Origin: Streptococcaceae bacterium
GTDB lineage: Bacteria > Bacillota > Bacilli > Lactobacillales > Streptococcaceae
Assembly: GCA_031270215.1 (NCBI GenBank)
Contig: JAISYB010000169.1
Coordinates: 1 to 11,746 of the forward strand
Length of the DNA: 11,746 bases
Direction of reading: 5' to 3'
The notes beneath the pieces were generated by a model that saw nothing but the letters and a program-made list of their open reading frames with translations, made no database searches and was not told the DNA's origin. This document shows positions 1 through 7,465 of the stretch, in pieces (position 1 is the first letter of the stretch; each line of letters opens with the position of its first letter). A program made the translations under genes and the position numbers.

Positions 1-114
1 CCTAATTTGAAGCACCAAATGATTGTTAATGGCGTTATTGTTCATTTGCAGTATCAACATAATGGTAAAAGTCAGAAAAAAGAAAGTTATTCGTTAAAAG
101 AAACATTACATTAA
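1..114 (+). CDS. C-terminal fragment of an unrecognised element-encoded protein (5' truncated by window)
   Basis: An open frame runs from the first base of the window to a TAA stop at 112-114, giving 37 C-terminal residues. The tail is polar and lysine-rich, with a short beta-strand-like hydrophobic stretch (MIVNGVIVHLQY) followed by a basic segment (GKSQKKESYSLKE). The stop codon overlaps the ribosome binding site of the next gene, so the two are probably co-transcribed. Genes just upstream of DUF3173-integrase pairs in Gram-positive integrative elements are often replication initiators or cargo genes, but 37 residues are too few to assign a family here. The reading frame is seen; the gene's existence is inferred from the uninterrupted frame and the neat junction. 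Confidence 0.55.
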   Translation, partial: PNLKHQMIVNGVIVHLQYQHNGKSQKKESYSLKETLH

Positions 115-124
115 GGAGAAAGTG

Positions 125-322
125 ATGAAATCACTAATTTCAAAAGAAGATTTGATATTGTTGGGATATAAAGAACATACTGCATCATCTATTATTAAGC
201 AGGCAAAGGCATTTATGGTGTATAATAGAGGAGTACCTCTTTACAATAATCGTCGTCTTGGATTTGTTCCTCGTGATGTAGTTGAATCCCTCATCGGTGT
301 AACATTTGAAGATGAGGAGTAA
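125..322 (+). CDS. DUF3173-family small protein, probable excisionase/recombination accessory factor
   Basis: This is a 65-residue protein if translated from ATG 125, which stands 6 bases after the GGAG of TAAGGAGAA (113-120). A GTG at 122 is in frame but too close to that site. Recognisable features are the opening SKEDLILLGY, the ASSIIKQAK helix and the C-terminal VPRDVVESLIG, which match my memory of the DUF3173 family. These small proteins are found immediately upstream of tyrosine integrases in Gram-positive integrative elements. The pattern (short, helix-rich, 5 bp before the integrase) suggests DNA binding and a role in excision or integrase control, but that function is inferred. The frame is intact, unlike the integrase. 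The integrase ribosome binding site (GAGGAG, 314-319) lies in its last codons, so the two are likely translationally coupled. Confidence 0.75.
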   Translation: MKSLISKEDLILLGYKEHTASSIIKQAKAFMVYNRGVPLYNNRRLGFVPRDVVESLIGVTFEDEE

Positions 323-327
323 AAGAG

Positions 328-1618
328 ATGGCAACAACAAAATATACTGGTGTCTTTGTTGATAAGCACGGTAAATATTTTTACGAAACGGAGTTAGGAA
401 TAGACCGTATAAGTGGTAAGAGGATTAGAAAAAAAGGACGGAAAGACCAATCTGGAACCCCTTTTTCATCAGCTAGAGAAGCGTATATGGAGCTTACTCG
501 TATTAAACGAGAATATCATAAGGCACATTCTTATGCGAATTATAATATGACTTATTACCAATTTATGAATGAAAATTATATTCCGAACTATAAAACATCA
601 GTGGAAGCAAGCACTTTTGCAGTACGAAAGAAAACATTAGAAAAAATTCGAGATAGATTTGCATCTGTTGTTCTTAGAAATTTTACAATGGAAGATATTC
701 AAAATTTCCGAATTTGGTTACTTAGCGATATTAAAAGCAACGGCTCAGGTTATGCTCAGTCTTATGCTAGCTTAGTATTTGGAATGTTTCGCAAAAGTCT
801 TGATTATGCTGTTGAAATGGGTTACTTAGAATTTAATATTTCAAAAAAAGCAAAAGCTATCCCAAAAGGGAAATCGGTTGTTCCTTACTGGACAAAAAAG
901 AATTTGAAGCGGTTATTTCTCAAATTTGTATTACCGACTTCTATGAACATTTGAATTTCGTTATGTTATGGGTCTATTATATGACTGGAGTTCGAGTGAA
1001 TGAGGGAACAGGACTTTGGTGGAATGATATTGATTTTAAGAACAAACGAATGAGAGTTCATCATATGTTAATCCTAAGAACCCGTAAAGAGTGGACTAGA
1101 AATGCTTATACAAAAACAGTAAATGGGAAAAGAATTGTTTCAATAGATGATGATACAATCGCAATTTTAAAGGATTGGCGAAAACGTCAAGAATCTATTG
1201 GACTAGGAAAAGAAACTGATTTTATCTTTACTTATATAACCTACCTATGATTAAATCAACAATCGGTAGAATTATAGAAAGATATGCTACTCTTGCAGAA
1301 GCAAAAAGAATTCAAGCAAAAGGATTAAGGCATAGTAATGCCTCTTACCTTATCAATGAATTCAATGTATCAGTTTTAATTCTTTCTAAAAGATTAGGGC
1401 ATTCAAGCCCTGAAATTACCTTAAAGCACTATGCTCACTTGTGGAGCGGTGCTGATGAAAATGTTGCTGAGCTAATGGCTGGTAATATCAAAATTAATAC
1501 AGCAGAAGAAACAAAAATTTCCTTCAATGGCAATCAGTCATTAAAGAAAGTTACCCCGCCAAAAACACCGCCAAAGTGGTATAATAATAAAAGTGGAACA
1601 AGTATACCAAGGGTGTAG
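328..1618 (+). pseudogene. int: Tyrosine recombinase (integrase) of an integrative element, broken by two frameshifts
   Basis: Three consecutive frames (328-954, frame 1; up to 1250, frame 3; 1247-1618, frame 2) together form one tyrosine recombinase of about 430 residues. The first break is in the A run at 894-899: one extra A restores TKKEFEAVISQ and joins the downstream frame. The second is at about 1233-1237: one extra T restores FTYYNLPMIKS. In the repaired protein the N-terminal arm-binding region is about residues 1-65, the SAM-like core-binding domain about 75-175, and the catalytic domain follows. Visible catalytic residues are R223 (TGVRVNE), R335 (KGLRHS), H359 (RLGHSSPE) and nucleophile Y369 (LKHYAHL). 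The usual box II histidine of HxxR is K332. The ATG at 328 has GAGGAG 8 bases upstream. As written, the first fragment lacks the whole catalytic domain, so the gene should be inactive unless the shifts are sequencing errors. Confidence 0.9.
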
Positions 1619-1641
1619 CTGATGTCATGTCAGTTGAATGG

Positions 1642-1691
1642 GAAAAGAAAAAGAGCCTAGAACCCTTATAAATAAAGGATTCTAAGCTCTT
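1642..1691 (-). terminator. Rho-independent terminator of guaA, probably bidirectional
   Basis: Read on the minus strand, a 17-bp stem (arms 1675-1691 and 1651-1667) closes a 7-base loop. The two places that mismatch as A-C on the plus strand become G-U pairs in the minus-strand RNA, so the stem is continuous for guaA transcripts. It is followed by a U-rich tail (CTCTTTTTCTTTTCC). It starts 5 bases after the guaA stop codon. On the plus strand the hairpin is weaker but is followed by TTTTCTCTTATT, so it may also stop integrase transcripts. Confidence 0.85.
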
Positions 1692-1696
1692 TTCTC

Positions 1697-1711
1697 TTAT
1701 TCCCACTCTAC
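1697..1711. other. Candidate attachment-site core at the 3' end of guaA (element right boundary)
   Basis: The last codons and stop of guaA (GTAGAGTGGGAATAA on the minus strand) are the nearest conserved target next to the integrase gene. The guaA 3' end is an established integration hotspot for genomic islands and integrative elements, and integrase genes usually sit beside their own attachment site. A direct repeat of this core should exist at the far, unseen end of the element. Without it the exact core and crossover point cannot be fixed, so this is inference from position. Confidence 0.4.
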
Positions 1712-3253
1712 CGTCGCTGGTGGCTTGCTCGTGATGTCATACACGATACGGTTGACGTGGTCGACTTCATTGACAATACGTACGGAAATTTTCTGCAGTA
1801 CGTCCCACGGAATGCGGGCGAAGTCGGCAGTCATGCCGTCAATAGAAGTAATTGCACGAATGGCTAAGGTGTAGTCGTAGGTGCGACCGTCACCCATGAC
1901 ACCGACAGAACGCACGCCGGTATTGACAGTAAAGTATTGCCAGATGTCGCGGTCAAGACCTGCAGCTGCGATTTCTTCACGCAAAATGGCATCGGAATCG
2001 CGCACAACGGTCAGCTTTTCCTCAGTAATCTCACCCATGACCCGAATGGCAAGTCCTGGACCTGGGAATGGTTGCCGCCAAACAATCTCATCAGGCATTC
2101 CTAATTGTGTTCCTAATGCACGAACTTCGTCTTTAAAGAGTGTGTTGAGTGGCTCAATTAATTCAAATTCCATATCGTCAGGCAGTCCGCCAACATTATG
2201 GTGGGATTTAATCGTTTGGGCAGTTTCCGTTCCTGACTCGATGACATCTGTATAGAGTGTCCCTTGTGCGAGGAAGTCTATGCCATCTGCGGCTAGCTTT
2301 TTCTTTTCATCATCAAAAACATAGACGAACTCATTTCCAATAATTTTACGTTTCTGTTCGGGGTCGTCAATGCCTGCAAGTTTTCCGAGGAAACGCTCTT
2401 TTGCATCAACACGAATAATTTTCAGACCAAATTTGCCGCCGAGCATTTCCATAACTTGATCGCCCTCGTTTTTGCGAAGTAAGCCATGGTCTACAAAGAT
2501 ACAAGTGAGTTGATCGCCAATCGCTTTTTGGAGCAGAACGCCAACTACGGAGGAGTCCACTCCGCCAGATAAACCAAGTAAGACTTTGCGCACGCCGACT
2601 TGTTCGTGAATTTTTTTGATTTGCATATCAACGAAGTTTGCCATCGACCAATCGCCACTTCCGCCACAAATATCTAAAGCGAAATTTTTCAAAATGATGT
2701 TGCCGTATTCTGAATGACGAACCTCTGGGTGAAACTGGATGCCGTACATTCGTTTTTCTTCATCCTCAATCGCTGCATAGGGGCAATCGCTTGAAACGCC
2801 AGTAGTGGTAAAGCTGTCTGGAATTTCTGTTACTGCATCTCCATGGCTCATCAGTACCGTTTGTTTTTCAGGTGTACTTGCAAATAAACGAGAGTGAGTG
2901 GTTTGTGTCAGTTCAGACTGACCGTACTCACGTGTTCCTGCAATGCCAGCAGGTTCTACTTTTCCGCCGAGCTTGTAAGTCATCAGCTGCATACCATAGC
3001 AGATACCAAGAATAGGAATCCCTAATTCAAAAATTTCAGCATCTACGTCAAAGGCACCTGTATCATATACAGAGTTTGGCCCGCCAGAAAAGATTATCCC
3101 AATAGGATTTAGCTCTCGAATTTCAGCGGCAGTCGTCTTGTGGCTCATCAGTTCAGAAAAAACACCGAACTCCCGAATCCGTCGTGTGATGAGCTGATTG
3201 TATTGCGAACCATAATCTAAAACAATAATTTTTCCAATATTTAAATCACTCAA
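1697..3253 (-). CDS. guaA: GMP synthase (glutamine-hydrolysing)
   Basis: GuaA converts XMP to GMP in the cytosol, using ATP and glutamine-derived ammonia, the last step of guanine nucleotide synthesis. At 518 residues it is full length. The N-terminal class I glutamine amidotransferase domain carries the triad C85 (GICYGMQ), H175 and E177 (QFHPEV). The ATP pyrophosphatase domain has the P-loop SGGVDSS at 229-235. The C-terminal dimerisation domain ends in the family-typical KPPATVEWE. The start is TTG at 3253, preceded by AAAGGAG at a 6-base spacing; no ATG fits better. coaA lies 49 bp upstream on the same strand with no evident terminator between, so co-transcription is likely. The 3' end adjoins a mobile element, but the coding sequence is complete. 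Its base composition is visibly richer in G+C than that of coaA or the integrase region. Confidence 0.98.
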   Translation of the reverse strand: MSDLNIGKIIVLDYGSQYNQLITRRIREFGVFSELMSHKTTAAEIRELNPIGIIFSGGPNSVYDTGAFDVDAEIFELGIPILGICYGMQLMTYKLGGKVEPAGIAGTREYGQSELTQTTHSRLFASTPEKQTVLMSHGDAVTEIPDSFTTTGVSSDCPYAAIEDEEKRMYGIQFHPEVRHSEYGNIILKNFALDICGGSGDWSMANFVDMQIKKIHEQVGVRKVLLGLSGGVDSSVVGVLLQKAIGDQLTCIFVDHGLLRKNEGDQVMEMLGGKFGLKIIRVDAKERFLGKLAGIDDPEQKRKIIGNEFVYVFDDEKKKLAADGIDFLAQGTLYTDVIESGTETAQTIKSHHNVGGLPDDMEFELIEPLNTLFKDEVRALGTQLGMPDEIVWRQPFPGPGLAIRVMGEITEEKLTVVRDSDAILREEIAAAGLDRDIWQYFTVNTGVRSVGVMGDGRTYDYTLAIRAITSIDGMTADFARIPWDVLQKISVRIVNEVDHVNRIVYDITSKPPATVEWE

Positions 3254-3302
3254 TTTTTTCTCCTTTTCTTGCTTTGAGTTGGAAATGCTGAATAGTTTTC
3301 AT

Positions 3303-4226
3303 TTAAAATTTCTTCAGGTAAATTTCATCAATAAAATGCTGCTTACTTTTATGTAAAATCACGTCTGCTCGATTTCTAGTCGGCAAAATATATTCAATCA
3401 AATTAACTCGGTTAATCTGATTCCAAGTACCAGTCGCTAATTCAATCGCATTCTGAATTGGCCAATCCGCAAATTTGTGATAATAATTTTGCGAATTTTT
3501 TTTCGCCAACTCTAAAATCAATTTGAAACGTTCAATATACCAGTCAAAAATCAAGCTCTCCTTAGCATCAACATAGATTGAAAAATCAAAAAAGTCACTG
3601 ACATAGAGCTGCTGATTACTTGGATTTTGAAAGACATTAATGCCTTCAACAATAACGATATCCGGCTGATTTAAAATTTGTTTCTCGTTAGCTAGAATAT
3701 CATAGATTTCGTGAGAATACACGGGTAACTCAAGGATTTCCTGTCCGCTTTTAATCGCATTTAAAAAATTCAGCAGCAAGTCCATATTATAGCTTTCGGG
3801 GAATCCTTTTTTATCAAGGATTTTTTTTTCTTCTAAAATGGCATTTGGATATAAAAAGCCATCTGTCGTGACAAGATCGACGGTTAAATTTTTAAAATAT
3901 CGTGATAAAAGAATTTGCAAGAGCCGTGCAGTAGTACTCTTTCCGACCGCCACACTTCCCGCGATTCCAATTATAAAAGGTCGACTTGGGACAAATTTTT
4001 GTAAAAATAACCCTTTGGTAAAATTTAAATCATCATAAGTTTTTTTGTATAATCTGATTAGCTGCACTAATGGTAAATAGATTTCCTGAACGTCCTCCAA
4101 GCTGATTGCATCATTTAAGCTTCGGATATTTTCTAATTCTTCAAGAGATAAGGGGGCAATTGTTTTGTGATATAGTTCCCGCCACGCTTTCCTAGAAATC
4201 TTTTCAAAATTGATAAATTCATTCAT
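3303..4226 (-). CDS. coaA: Type I pantothenate kinase
   Basis: CoaA phosphorylates pantothenate to 4'-phosphopantothenate with ATP, the committed step of coenzyme A synthesis, and is usually feedback-inhibited by CoA. The product is 307 residues, the usual length for bacterial type I enzymes. The Walker A motif GSVAVGKS is at 90-97. Family blocks follow: TTDGFLYPN, KKGFPESYN, VYSHEIYDI, IVEGINVFQ and, near the end, INRVNLIEYILPTRNRADVI. An in-frame ATG lies at 4271, but I chose ATG 4226 because AAGGAG (4233-4238) stands exactly 6 bases before it and MNEFINFEKISR is the usual N-terminus. It is divergent from the methyltransferase gene and runs towards guaA. The gene is AT-rich with many T/A runs. 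Confidence 0.97.
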   Translation of the reverse strand: MNEFINFEKISRKAWRELYHKTIAPLSLEELENIRSLNDAISLEDVQEIYLPLVQLIRLYKKTYDDLNFTKGLFLQKFVPSRPFIIGIAGSVAVGKSTTARLLQILLSRYFKNLTVDLVTTDGFLYPNAILEEKKILDKKGFPESYNMDLLLNFLNAIKSGQEILELPVYSHEIYDILANEKQILNQPDIVIVEGINVFQNPSNQQLYVSDFFDFSIYVDAKESLIFDWYIERFKLILELAKKNSQNYYHKFADWPIQNAIELATGTWNQINRVNLIEYILPTRNRADVILHKSKQHFIDEIYLKKF

Positions 4227-4482
4227 TACTGACTCCTTAAAAAATGAAAGATTAGCCGCTTTTAAATGCATGCTAATTTATATTTTATCATAATTTTGCA
4301 GAAGAATTTACTAAAAGGGTCAAGTAATTTTCTAAAAAAGTATTTGCTTTAAAACGTAGGACGAAAGTTTATCAAGCCTTTGTCGTTAAAAACTGGCAAT
4401 CATTAGTCAAAATAAGGTAAAATGAGAAAAGAGTAGGACGGATAATGAGCATATCGCTCTTTAAGATAGATTGGAGATTTTT
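4227..4482. promoter_or_regulatory. Divergent intergenic region between coaA and the methyltransferase-deo operon
   Basis: These 256 bp must hold promoters for both directions. For coaA, an AT-rich stretch at 4281-4297 reads TATGATAAAAT on the minus strand and could be the -10 region; its -35 partner is not clear. For the plus strand, TAAAAT at 4418-4423 is a possible -10, with CTGGCA (4393-4398) as a poor -35 at a long spacing. A possible weak hairpin (ACGAAAG against CTTTGTCGT, with a bulged base) lies at about 4357-4388. I see no convincing cre site or known riboswitch. Individual promoter calls are weak; the need for divergent promoters follows from gene orientation. Confidence 0.4.
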
Positions 4483-5079
4483 ATGAGTCAAATGTATTAT
4501 GCAAAAAATCCAGACGCAGCGCATGATATCTATGAATTACAGGTTAATTTATTAGGAACAGCGTTTCGTTTTTTGACAGATGCGGGTGTTTTCTCCAAAA
4601 GGAGTATTGATTTTGGCACGCAGTTTTTGCTTGAAACACTTGATTTTTCGACAGCGCCGGCAGGTGATTTATTAGATGTCGGCTGTGGCTATGGTCCAAT
4701 CGGCATCACGCTTGCCAAAACGGCAAAGCGTTCAGTGCTGATGGTTGACATTAACCAAAGAGCAGTTGATTTAGCTAAAAAAAATATCGTCAATAATCAT
4801 GTGGAGAATATTATCGTTAAACAATCTAACTTGTTTGAAAACATTGAGGGAGAATTTATCGGGGTAATCAGTAATCCACCAATCCGCGCGGGCAAAAGAG
4901 TTGTGCACGAAATCTTGGAGAAAAGCTTTGAGTATTTATTGTCTGAGGGAACCTTGACGATTGTTATTCAAAAAAAGCAGGGTGCCAAAAGCGCTAAAGC
5001 GAAGATGATAGAAGTCTTTGGTAATGTCAATGTTCTAGCGAAAAAGAAAGGCTATTACATCTTACAGAGTCAGAAATAA
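4483..5079 (+). CDS. Class I SAM-dependent methyltransferase, RsmC/RlmG-like
   Basis: This 198-residue cytosolic protein has a single methyltransferase-small domain. The SAM-binding motif I is DLLDVGCGYGPIG from residue 62, the acidic motif II is MVDINQRAVDLA, and the catalytic-type motif IV is SNPPIRAG with NPPI at 131-134. The NPP[FIY] motif and the short length match the RsmC-like group, whose known members methylate guanine N2 in ribosomal RNA. The exact substrate of the short Firmicute form is not shown here, so no gene symbol is given. An in-frame TTG at 4471 exists, but GGAG (4473-4476) 6 bases before ATG 4483 decides the start. It heads the nucleoside operon, with pdp 23 bp downstream. 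This gene next to pdp and coaA is an arrangement I recall from streptococci. Confidence 0.92.
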   Translation: MSQMYYAKNPDAAHDIYELQVNLLGTAFRFLTDAGVFSKRSIDFGTQFLLETLDFSTAPAGDLLDVGCGYGPIGITLAKTAKRSVLMVDINQRAVDLAKKNIVNNHVENIIVKQSNLFENIEGEFIGVISNPPIRAGKRVVHEILEKSFEYLLSEGTLTIVIQKKQGAKSAKAKMIEVFGNVNVLAKKKGYYILQSQK

Positions 5080-5102
5080 GCTAGAATAATGGGAGGTATG
5101 CG

Positions 5103-6383
5103 ATGCGTTTTGTTGATTTAATTGAGAAAAAACGAAATGGAAAAGAGCTTTCCAAGCAGGAAATAGATTTTTGGATTAAAGCTTATGTTGCAGGAAAAAT
5201 CCCGGATTATCAGGTTTCTGCGTTACTGATGGCGATTTATTTTAAGGGCATGTCAATCAAGGAAACTGCTAATCTGACGCTTGCAATGGTTGATAGCGGT
5301 CAGCGGCTTGATTTGTCACAGCTTGCGGGGATTAAGGTAGATAAACATTCCACGGGAGGGGTTGGAGATAAGGTAACCTTAGTTTTAATTCCGTTGATTG
5401 CAAGTCTTGGTATCCCAGTAGCTAAGATGAGTGGTCGCGGTCTTGGGCATACTGGTGGGACGATTGATAAATTAGAATCAATTGACGGCCTTCAGGTTGA
5501 GCTTTCAATTGAACAATTTATTCAGCAGGTGCAAGAAATTGGTTTGTCAGTGGTTGGGCAAAGTAATGATTTAGCGCCAGCCGATAAGCTACTTTATGCT
5601 CTACGGGACGTTACCGCAACAGTAGAGTCTATTCCTTTGATTGCCAGTTCAATTATGAGTAAAAAAATAGCAGCTGGTAGTGATGCAATCTTACTTGACG
5701 TTACAGTCGGCAGTGGTGCTTTCATGAAGGATTTGACAAATGCTAGAACGCTTGCTGAGATGATGGTTCAGCTTGGTCGTAATGTTGGTCGCAAAACGAT
5801 TGCTGTTTTGACGGATATGAATGAACCGCTGGGCTTAGCGATTGGTAATCGGCTGGAAGTGTTAGAAGCAGTAGATGTTTTGAAGAACAAGGGAGATGTC
5901 GGATTAACTGAATTTATTTTAGATTTGGCGGAATTGATGATTCAATTGGCAGGAGAAGAGGTAAGTAGAGCATTACTGCGGGACAATTTGGCGAATGGGC
6001 AAGCTTATCAAAAGCTAGTTGATTTAGTAACTCGTCAAGGTGGCAGTGAAGCAAGCTTAATCAGACCGGCAAAGATTCATCAAACGATTGAGATAAAAGC
6101 CAAATCAGAAGGATTTATTACCAAGCTTGACGCACTTGAACTAGGAAAAGCTGCAATGCTGCTTGGTGCAGGCCGCAAGACGAAGGACGATTTGATTGAT
6201 TACGAGGTCGGTATCGTTTTAGCTAAAAAAGTTGGTGATTTTGTAAAAATAGACGACGTTTTACTGACACTATATGTCAATCAAGACACGGCAGCTGAAG
6301 TTTATCAGTTGATTAATCAAGCAATCACCATTGGTAAAATTCAAAAGCAGGCGCAAAGTATTATTGAAGTCATTGGACTTTGA
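5103..6383 (+). CDS. pdp: Pyrimidine-nucleoside phosphorylase
   Basis: This enzyme phosphorolyses uridine, thymidine and deoxyuridine to free base plus (deoxy)ribose-1-phosphate. It is 426 residues and complete. The phosphate-binding region KHSTGGVGDK starts at residue 81, and the thymidine/pyrimidine phosphorylase signature SGRGLGHTGG is at 110-119. The order is the small helical N-terminal domain, the alpha/beta domain, and a C-terminal domain with SEGFITKLDALELGKAAMLLGAGR. Low-GC Gram-positives usually carry the broad-specificity Pdp rather than strict thymidine phosphorylase DeoA. I prefer pdp for that reason; the sequence alone does not separate specificities with certainty. GGGAGG (5091-5096) stands 6 bases before ATG 5103. 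deoC follows after 16 bp, and its substrate is reached from the Pdp product through DeoB. Confidence 0.96.
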   Translation: MRFVDLIEKKRNGKELSKQEIDFWIKAYVAGKIPDYQVSALLMAIYFKGMSIKETANLTLAMVDSGQRLDLSQLAGIKVDKHSTGGVGDKVTLVLIPLIASLGIPVAKMSGRGLGHTGGTIDKLESIDGLQVELSIEQFIQQVQEIGLSVVGQSNDLAPADKLLYALRDVTATVESIPLIASSIMSKKIAAGSDAILLDVTVGSGAFMKDLTNARTLAEMMVQLGRNVGRKTIAVLTDMNEPLGLAIGNRLEVLEAVDVLKNKGDVGLTEFILDLAELMIQLAGEEVSRALLRDNLANGQAYQKLVDLVTRQGGSEASLIRPAKIHQTIEIKAKSEGFITKLDALELGKAAMLLGAGRKTKDDLIDYEVGIVLAKKVGDFVKIDDVLLTLYVNQDTAAEVYQLINQAITIGKIQKQAQSIIEVIGL

Positions 6384-6399
6384 TAGAAAGTAGGTTTAT

Positions 6400-7065
6400 A
6401 TGGAAATTAATCGTTATATTGATCACACGATTTTAAAAGCAGATACGGACGAATTGGGTGTTTTAAAGATTATCAATGAGGCAAGGCAATATCATTTTGC
6501 GAGTGTTTGTATTAATCCGACTTGGGTTAAATATGCAAGCGACCAGCTTAAAAGCTCAGATGTTAAGGTCTGCACGGTGATTGGTTTTCCACTTGGTGCA
6601 AGCACGGTTGAAACAAAGATTTATGAAGCAAAGGATGCGCTGATTAATGGCGCTGATGAGCTTGATATGGTTATCAACATCGGGGCATTGAAAACGGGGC
6701 ATTTTAAGACAGTTTTAAATGAAATTACAGGTGTTGTAAATATTGCACATCCTCAAGCGATTGTTAAGGTAATCATTGAAACAGCACTACTAACAGATGA
6801 GCAAAAAATTAAGGCGTGTGAATTAGCAGTCGCTGCAGGTGCTGACTTTGTTAAAACATCAACAGGATTTGCAGTAAGTGGTGCTAGTGTCGCTGATGTC
6901 GCATTGATGAAATCAACCGTCGGAAATCTCACACAGGTTAAGGCAAGCGGCGGTATTTATTCGCTAGAGGATGCTGAAAAAATGATTGCAGCAGGGGCAA
7001 CGCGAATTGGAACCTCAGCAGGTATCGCAATAATGAAAGGTCAAGTGTCTAAGAATGACTACTGA
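6400..7065 (+). CDS. deoC: Deoxyribose-phosphate aldolase
   Basis: DeoC cleaves 2-deoxy-D-ribose-5-phosphate into glyceraldehyde-3-phosphate and acetaldehyde, feeding deoxynucleoside sugar into glycolysis. It is a 221-residue TIM-barrel class I aldolase, the normal length. The Schiff-base lysine is K152 in DFVKTSTGF, the proton-relay lysine is K181 in VKASGGI, and the conserved acid D89 is in ELDMVINIG. The N-terminal IDHTILKAD is also typical. The ribosome binding site is modest (AGTAGG, 5 bases before ATG). The last 11 bases overlap the start of cdd, indicating translational coupling within the operon. Confidence 0.98.
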   Translation: MEINRYIDHTILKADTDELGVLKIINEARQYHFASVCINPTWVKYASDQLKSSDVKVCTVIGFPLGASTVETKIYEAKDALINGADELDMVINIGALKTGHFKTVLNEITGVVNIAHPQAIVKVIIETALLTDEQKIKACELAVAAGADFVKTSTGFAVSGASVADVALMKSTVGNLTQVKASGGIYSLEDAEKMIAAGATRIGTSAGIAIMKGQVSKNDY

Positions 7066-7444
7066 TGAATTAATTGAAGCAGCTATTAAGGCGAGCCAGC
7101 AAGCCTATACACCGTATTCGCATTTTGCGGTTGGCGCAAGCGTCGTTACAAATGAGGGTAGTGTTTATACCGGCTGCAATATCGAAAACATCTCTTACGG
7201 GCTGACAAATTGCGCTGAACGGACAGCGATTTTTAAGGCAGTTAGCGAGGGAGCTAAAGGTTTTTCAGCGATTTATATCTACGCTCATTCAGAAAGACTG
7301 ATTACGCCGTGCGGTGCTTGCCTGCAGGTAATGTCTGAATTTTTCACCTCGGACACCTTAGTTTATTTGATAGGTAAGGATAAAAGATTACAAATTTTAA
7401 CGTTTAAAGAATTACTGCCATATCGTTTTGAAATTTTAAGTTAA
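7055..7444 (+). CDS. cdd: Cytidine deaminase (homotetrameric type)
   Basis: Cdd hydrolytically deaminates cytidine and deoxycytidine to uridine and deoxyuridine, which Pdp then phosphorolyses. The 129-residue length fits the small tetrameric form. Zinc ligands C53, C86 and C89 and the catalytic E55 are seen in NCAERTA and TPCGACLQ. The N-terminal PYSHFAVGAS and CNIENISYG form the substrate pocket. R56, which balances the zinc charge in the tetrameric type, is present. Position 90, after the second zinc cysteine, is L where related enzymes commonly have R (PCGACRQ). The start overlaps deoC by 11 bases and has no strong ribosome binding site (only AAAGG further upstream), consistent with translation coupled to deoC. 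Confidence 0.96.
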   Translation: MTTDELIEAAIKASQQAYTPYSHFAVGASVVTNEGSVYTGCNIENISYGLTNCAERTAIFKAVSEGAKGFSAIYIYAHSERLITPCGACLQVMSEFFTSDTLVYLIGKDKRLQILTFKELLPYRFEILS

Positions 7445-7465
7445 TTAGAACAGCAGAAAGTGTGA

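Larger units (their letters stand above)
1632..1712. repeat. Long imperfect inverted repeat spanning the guaA stop region and its terminator
   Basis: The left arm (1632-1667) and right arm (1675-1712) are reverse complements over nearly 36 positions around a 7-base loop. There are a few mismatches and two one-base gaps. The outer part pairs GTTGAATGGGAA (1633-1644) with the reverse complement of the final guaA codons GTAGAGTGGGAA and the TAA stop. The inner 17 bp are the terminator stem listed separately. The outer arms go beyond what a terminator needs. They could be an integrase-related site, a relic of element insertion, or a device blocking read-through in both directions; the sequence does not decide between these. 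Confidence 0.7.

Noticed and set aside
951..1250. Middle integrase frame as a separate gene starting with TTG
   Set aside because: Its sequence continues the recombinase domain in a shifted frame and has no ribosome binding site; it is a fragment of one broken gene.
1881..2255. Plus-strand open frame of 124 codons inside guaA
   Set aside because: It lies antisense to well-conserved guaA codons, has serine/threonine-rich low-complexity content, no ribosome binding site and no family match I recognise.
4353..4390. Hairpin upstream of the methyltransferase gene as a riboswitch or attenuator
   Set aside because: The stem is short and bulged, and no T tract or recognisable aptamer core follows it.
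4444..4465. GAGC-ATATC-GCTC as an operator for the deo operon
   Set aside because: Only four base pairs can form, too little to distinguish from chance.
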